From a virus, in IMG/VR virus record IMGVR_UViG_3300048625_000333, positions 1 to 23,866 of that record: a stretch of 23,866 nt of DNA. One strand, given 5' to 3'. The notes below the pieces were generated by a model, which was given only the letters and a program-made list of their open reading frames with translations, was not told the DNA's origin and made no database searches. The position numbers were made by a program, and so were the translations under genes. Of this stretch, positions 21,793-23,866 are shown in pieces (within the stretch, counting starts at the first letter, position 1; every line of letters starts with the position of its first letter).

Positions 21793-22103
21793 TAGTTCAC
21801 TCCCGCCTTTTCTTCTTCTGACAGTTGCGTGTAAGCGCGGGTAAACATGTCCTCGTAATACAGGAATAAGTCAATAGACATAAGGCTAAAAATAGTCGCC
21901 TTGCTGTCCGCGCCAACTTCTTGCCAACGGTCTGATTCCTCTAGAGGCAACTCGCGCCACTCGTCCAAGATGTCACTGTAATAAATAGGAACGAAACCAT
22001 CCGCAAACTCGCGCAATAAGTCTTCGGGGTATTCGCTCGCCATTAGTTGGTCAAGGTTGTTCGCAACCTCGCTTAGAACATCCGCGTAATCTGATAGTGC
22101 CAT
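21792..22103 (-). CDS. Hypothetical acidic helical protein, first gene of micro-gene operon
   Basis: A 103-residue acidic, helical protein beginning MALSDYADVLSEVANNLDQL and including PEDLLREFADGFVPIYYSDI. Antirestriction proteins of the ArdA type also have acidic segments of this sort (for example a 'D-W-E-P' core), and DEWRELPLEESDRWQE is faintly similar, but the resemblance is too weak to name it. The ATG at 22103 has AAAGG (8-base spacing) in a leader that closely matches that of the gene at 23110. The promoter at 22155-22219 should drive it and the eight genes after it. Confidence 0.65.
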   Translation of the reverse strand: MALSDYADVLSEVANNLDQLMASEYPEDLLREFADGFVPIYYSDILDEWRELPLEESDRWQEVGADSKATIFSLMSIDLFLYYEDMFTRAYTQLSEEEKAGVN

Positions 22104-22146
22104 TGGTCTAACCTTTCTTATTTGGTCTGTTGGTCTTTCTTGGTGC
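22103..22146. repeat. TTGGTCT heptamer cluster in the leader
   Basis: TTGGTCT occurs at 22103-22109, 22122-22128 and 22130-22136, with a near copy TTGGTGC at 22140-22146. All lie in the 5' leader of the micro-gene operon. A binding site for a protein or RNA is possible. Confidence 0.5.
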
Positions 22147-22154
22147 TAATAGAA

Positions 22155-22219
22155 ACTCTATCACATAAACGACTCATCACCTAATCGTGTCAAGTTATTT
22201 ATGTAACAGTTTCATAACA
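22155..22219 (-). promoter_or_regulatory. Leftward promoter/operator A of the micro-gene operon
   Basis: The plus strand holds CTCATCACCTAATC (22173-22186), 15 variable bases, then TGTAACAGTTTCATAACA (22202-22219). The same two boxes with the same spacing recur at 23178-23224. On the minus strand a TAGAGT -10-like hexamer (22155-22160) lies 17 bases from TAGGTG (22178-22183), inside the conserved box; a TTGACA (minus strand) lies further upstream, at 27 bases. A start near 22148 gives a leader of about 45 bases. The upstream 18-base box is probably an activator or repressor site. Confidence 0.6.
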
Positions 22220-22419
22220 GCATTGAGTCGCTAGTCTCTCAGATTTCACCCCTAGCGATTCGCCTCGCAACTCTCAAAAAAAACACTTTTCATGTCAATC
22301 CCGCCTTGTCTAACAGCCCCGCTAACATCGCAAGCAACACGGGCGGGGATGACATGGCAGGCGACACAAGGCGCAAGGCAAGGCGCAATTCCAGCCGACC
22401 CCTTTCTATGCGGTTGAGC
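22220..22419 (-). other. Non-coding structured stretch (possible small RNA or tandem terminators)
   Basis: No convincing gene. On the minus strand the arms at 22342-22356 and 22291-22305 pair over 15 positions with one two-base internal mismatch, and a T8 run (22276-22283) follows 7 bases later. A second hairpin pairs TCGCTAG (22228-22234) with CTAGCGA (22252-22258). ACAAGGCG (22366-22373) could instead pair with CGCCTTGT (22302-22309), which would compete with the first stem. This could be an sRNA, an attenuator or a back-up terminator. Confidence 0.45.
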
Positions 22420-22464
22420 AAAAAAATCCTCATCAGCCTCGTTGTGTGGAGGCTGATGAGGATT
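22420..22464 (-). terminator. Strong rho-independent terminator
   Basis: AATCCTCATCAGCCTC (22425-22440) pairs perfectly over 16 bases with 22449-22464 around an 8-base loop; on the minus strand seven T's follow. It lies 37 bases after the stop of the leftward gene at 22502 and should end its transcript. Confidence 0.9.
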
Positions 22465-22501
22465 GAGCAGTTATTAGCCATGCTCAGGGACTTGGGGGGT
22501 C

Positions 22502-23110
22502 TTAGGCTGGGTCAACCTCTACGTTGTCCTGATTGGCTGAGCCAACACCCTCACCGTTCAGGGTCACGTCTGGGTGCCATGCGAGGTCAATCTCCAACTC
22601 GGTGATTTCGGTGTTCTTTGGCACGGTTACCCATGCCGAGTATGTGGCAGTGAAGGTCACTTCGATTTCCTCAGTCTGCTTCAAATTGAGTTCAAGCATT
22701 TCAGCAAGTTCTTCCCAAAAGATTTCCTGAAGTTCGGTCTCTGTCCATTCATCGCGGTCAATGCTTGATTGGATGAAGCCAGCAATCTTGGCAATGCGGT
22801 CGCGGTAAGTGTTGGTTGCTTGGTTGGCAGTGCTCAGTAGTTCCTTGAGGTTCGCGTTCTCAATCGCAAATTTGTCTGCGATGACGCGCATGTTTCCTAG
22901 GCAGTCAAGGCTTCCGCAGTAGCAGTTGCCGTCTTCGTTGATGTGTTCGCTCTCAATAGGTGTGACGTCAAAAGCCTCTGCGACAACCTCTGCGACTTCG
23001 TAGCCTTCGCCTCCGATAGCGATGACGTATTCCTCAGCCTGTGAGCGAGTGGTGAAGGCTGGAATGTGGCGGATGGTGTTACCGTTCTTGGTGATTACGA
23101 ACTTGGTCAT
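22502..23110 (-). CDS. Phage protein of unknown function, early-type single-gene operon
   Basis: A 202-residue acidic protein. It has an N-terminal strand-helix part (FVITKNGNTIRHIPAFTTRS, QAEEYVIAIGG), a Cys motif CYCGSLDC in the middle, a helical stretch with an acidic face (DEWTETELQEIFWEELAEML) and a beta-rich end (IEVTFTATYSAWVTVPKNTE). I associate this pattern with hypothetical actinophage proteins, none with a known function. ATG at 23110 has AAAGG in the leader shared with the gene at 22103. It is bracketed by its own promoter and strong terminator, so it is probably highly expressed. Confidence 0.75.
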   Translation of the reverse strand: MTKFVITKNGNTIRHIPAFTTRSQAEEYVIAIGGEGYEVAEVVAEAFDVTPIESEHINEDGNCYCGSLDCLGNMRVIADKFAIENANLKELLSTANQATNTYRDRIAKIAGFIQSSIDRDEWTETELQEIFWEELAEMLELNLKQTEEIEVTFTATYSAWVTVPKNTEITELEIDLAWHPDVTLNGEGVGSANQDNVEVDPA

Positions 23111-23159
23111 TGGTCTTACCTTTCATCTGAGGGAGCCCCCTTGGCTTCCTTCACTATCA

Positions 23160-23224
23160 AAGGTAGCACACAATCACCTCATCACCTAATCAACTCAGCA
23201 TTCTTTTGTAACAGTTCCATAACA
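23160..23224 (-). promoter_or_regulatory. Leftward promoter/operator B
   Basis: This contains the same two boxes as promoter A: CTCATCACCTAATC (23178-23191), 15 variable bases, then TGTAACAGTTCCATAACA (23207-23224), differing from A by one base. On the minus strand TACCTT (23160-23165) lies 17 bases from TAGGTG (23183-23188). A start near 23153 gives a leader of about 43 bases with a short GC-rich hairpin near 23131-23149. Confidence 0.6.
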
Positions 23225-23225
23225 T

Positions 23226-23246
23226 CCCCCTAGGGGGGGTACCCCC
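23226..23246. repeat. Two overlapping 12-base palindromes
   Basis: CCCCCTAGGGGG (23226-23237) and GGGGGTACCCCC (23235-23246) share three G's. They lie directly beside promoter B, between the leftward operon and the rightward repressor unit, and could be an operator or a transcription roadblock. The rest of the gap to 23369 shows no gene; a second TATACT occurs at 23312-23317. Confidence 0.6.
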
Positions 23247-23369
23247 GATTCTCAGCCGGGCACCCAGCACCAACAGCCCAGCATGTTGTGACCAAGATTC
23301 CAGCCGCCCCCTATACTTAGCTACACCTCCCCAGATTTTCATTTTTCAACACTTGTCTATCATCCCTGC

Positions 23370-23381
23370 TATACTGGCTGT
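23370..23381 (+). promoter_or_regulatory. Leaderless promoter of the repressor unit
   Basis: TATACT (23370-23375) is a near-consensus -10 box and ends 6 bases before the ATG at 23382, so transcription should begin at the start codon. A weak -35 (TCAACA) lies 18 bases upstream of the -10. There is no Shine-Dalgarno. Confidence 0.6.
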
Positions 23382-23480
23382 ATGGAGACTTTTATTTTGA
23401 CTTTGGTGGGACTTGCAAGCTTGCTTGTTTTGACTGCTTTGATTTTGGGGATGTTTGGTGATTTTGATGGCGAGGATTAG
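23382..23480 (+). CDS. 32-residue single-pass membrane peptide
   Basis: Starts METFILTLVGLASLLVLTAL, continues ILGMF and ends in the acidic tail GDFDGED. The hydrophobic part spans about residues 4-25, one membrane helix, with the acidic tail probably cytoplasmic or external. It is directly preceded by a near-consensus -10 and has no ribosome site, consistent with leaderless translation. Its last 14 bases overlap the start of the repressor-like gene, so the repressor may rely on its translation. The role is unknown; it may be only a leader that drives repressor synthesis, or a small membrane effector. Confidence 0.6.
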   Translation: METFILTLVGLASLLVLTALILGMFGDFDGED

Positions 23481-23866
23481 TGACCACCCAGTGAGGCTTG
23501 CACGCATTACGGCGGGGTTGTCTCAGAATCAGTTGGCTCAGCGTGCTGGTGTGCATCGTTCGGCTTTGACGGCTATTGAGGATGGGCGTACTCGTCGTCC
23601 TTCTAAGGTTTTGTTGGGGACGTTGGCGTCTATTTTGGATGTTCCTGAATCGTATTTGGAGAGTGAGATTGAGCGTTGGTTGAGCAATCCGCAGTTGACG
23701 AACCTAACACCGGCAGCGAAGAATTTGTTGGAGGTGCCTCCGTATGTGCTGAGTCAGTATTATCCATCTTTCGCGTTGTGGCGGATGGAGTTGGCGAGGA
23801 CGCCTACGGCGTTTGCGAGTATGTTGCGGATAAATCCTGCGACTGTCCGCGATTACGAGTCTGGTA
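23467..23866 (+). CDS. XRE-family repressor-like protein, two HTH regions (partial)
   Basis: Read from ATG at 23467, with 133 codons before the window ends. Residues 1-55 form a Cro/CI HTH: HPVRLARITAGLSQNQLAQR, then GVHRSALTAIEDGR and VLLGTLASILDVPE. A linker and a second helical part follow, with WRMELARTPTAFASMLRINP and TVRDYESG, which looks like a second HTH of the same type. Repressors of this length and layout occur in actinophages. Its position facing two leftward operons with matching promoters suggests that it controls them. The start overlaps the membrane peptide gene by 14 bases and has no good ribosome site. Confidence 0.8.
   Translation, partial: MARISDHPVRLARITAGLSQNQLAQRAGVHRSALTAIEDGRTRRPSKVLLGTLASILDVPESYLESEIERWLSNPQLTNLTPAAKNLLEVPPYVLSQYYPSFALWRMELARTPTAFASMLRINPATVRDYESG

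Noticed and set aside
21792-22103. ArdA-type antirestriction protein
   Set aside because: Only a general acidic, helical character and a faint resemblance in one segment; not enough to assign the family.
22220-22420. Possible tRNA or tmRNA in the structured gap
   Set aside because: No T-loop motif, anticodon arm or acceptor stem of proper length could be laid out on either strand.
22290-22481. A 63-codon leftward open frame
   Set aside because: It runs through the strong terminator hairpin, has no suitable ribosome site and its composition reflects the structured sequence.

Overview
The window is part of the genome of a tailed bacteriophage, most likely one infecting an actinobacterium. The taxonomic clue is a WhiB-type Fe-S regulator (15229-15591), a family confined to Actinomycetota and their phages. 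A ThyX thymidylate synthase and apparently leaderless promoters with TANNNT -10 boxes agree with this. Base composition looks moderate rather than GC-rich, so a low-GC actinobacterial host (for example an aquatic lineage) is plausible, but that is inference. No rRNA, tRNA, CRISPR array or insertion sequence was seen. Both ends cut a gene: the portal gene on the left and a repressor-like gene on the right.

Layout. (1) 1-4079, leftward: packaging genes read from 4079 down, namely a PD-(D/E)XK nuclease, the large terminase, a small Cys-pair protein, a membrane-anchored small protein that overlaps it out of frame by 167 bases, and a P22-like portal. (2) A 34-base divergent gap with a perfect 14-base palindrome that places a TAGAAT box on each strand. 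(3) 4114-10191, rightward: a small structural protein, a 1071-residue collagen-like tail fibre, a glycine-rich tip adhesin, a phage protein of unknown role, a small HTH-like protein and a metallophosphoesterase, closed by a terminator. (4) 10258-10635, a HAD-family phosphatase. (5) 10616-20101, leftward: DNA metabolism. In transcription order from the right this holds an HTH protein, small proteins, a coiled-coil protein, a Cys-rich protein, a SNF2-like helicase, ThyX, an XRE regulator, WhiB, a Cas4-like nuclease, a probable ssDNA-binding protein, a PrimPol-SF3 helicase and an HNH nuclease. (6) 20150-20403: an AT-rich stretch beside three perfect DnaA boxes, a likely replication origin. (7) 20385-22103, leftward: nine tiny genes, mostly joined by stop-start overlaps and several encoding zinc-ribbon peptides. 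(8) 22104-22501: a non-coding stretch with a promoter, structured sequence and a terminator. (9) 22502-23110: a leftward gene of unknown function under a promoter closely matching that of (7). (10) 23382-23866, rightward: a leaderless 32-residue membrane peptide overlapping an XRE repressor-like gene.

How it fits together. Host DnaA probably opens the origin; PrimPol-helicase, SSB-like protein, SNF2 helicase and Cas4-like nuclease copy and process DNA; ThyX supplies dTMP. WhiB, XRE and excisionase-like HTH proteins give regulation. The rightward repressor faces two leftward early-type operons with twin promoters, which resembles an immunity or early-control region. The most unusual parts are the coupled micro-gene operon with its twin promoter, the origin whose DnaA box lies inside a micro-gene, the long out-of-frame overlap in the packaging operon, and the structured non-coding stretch at 22220-22419.
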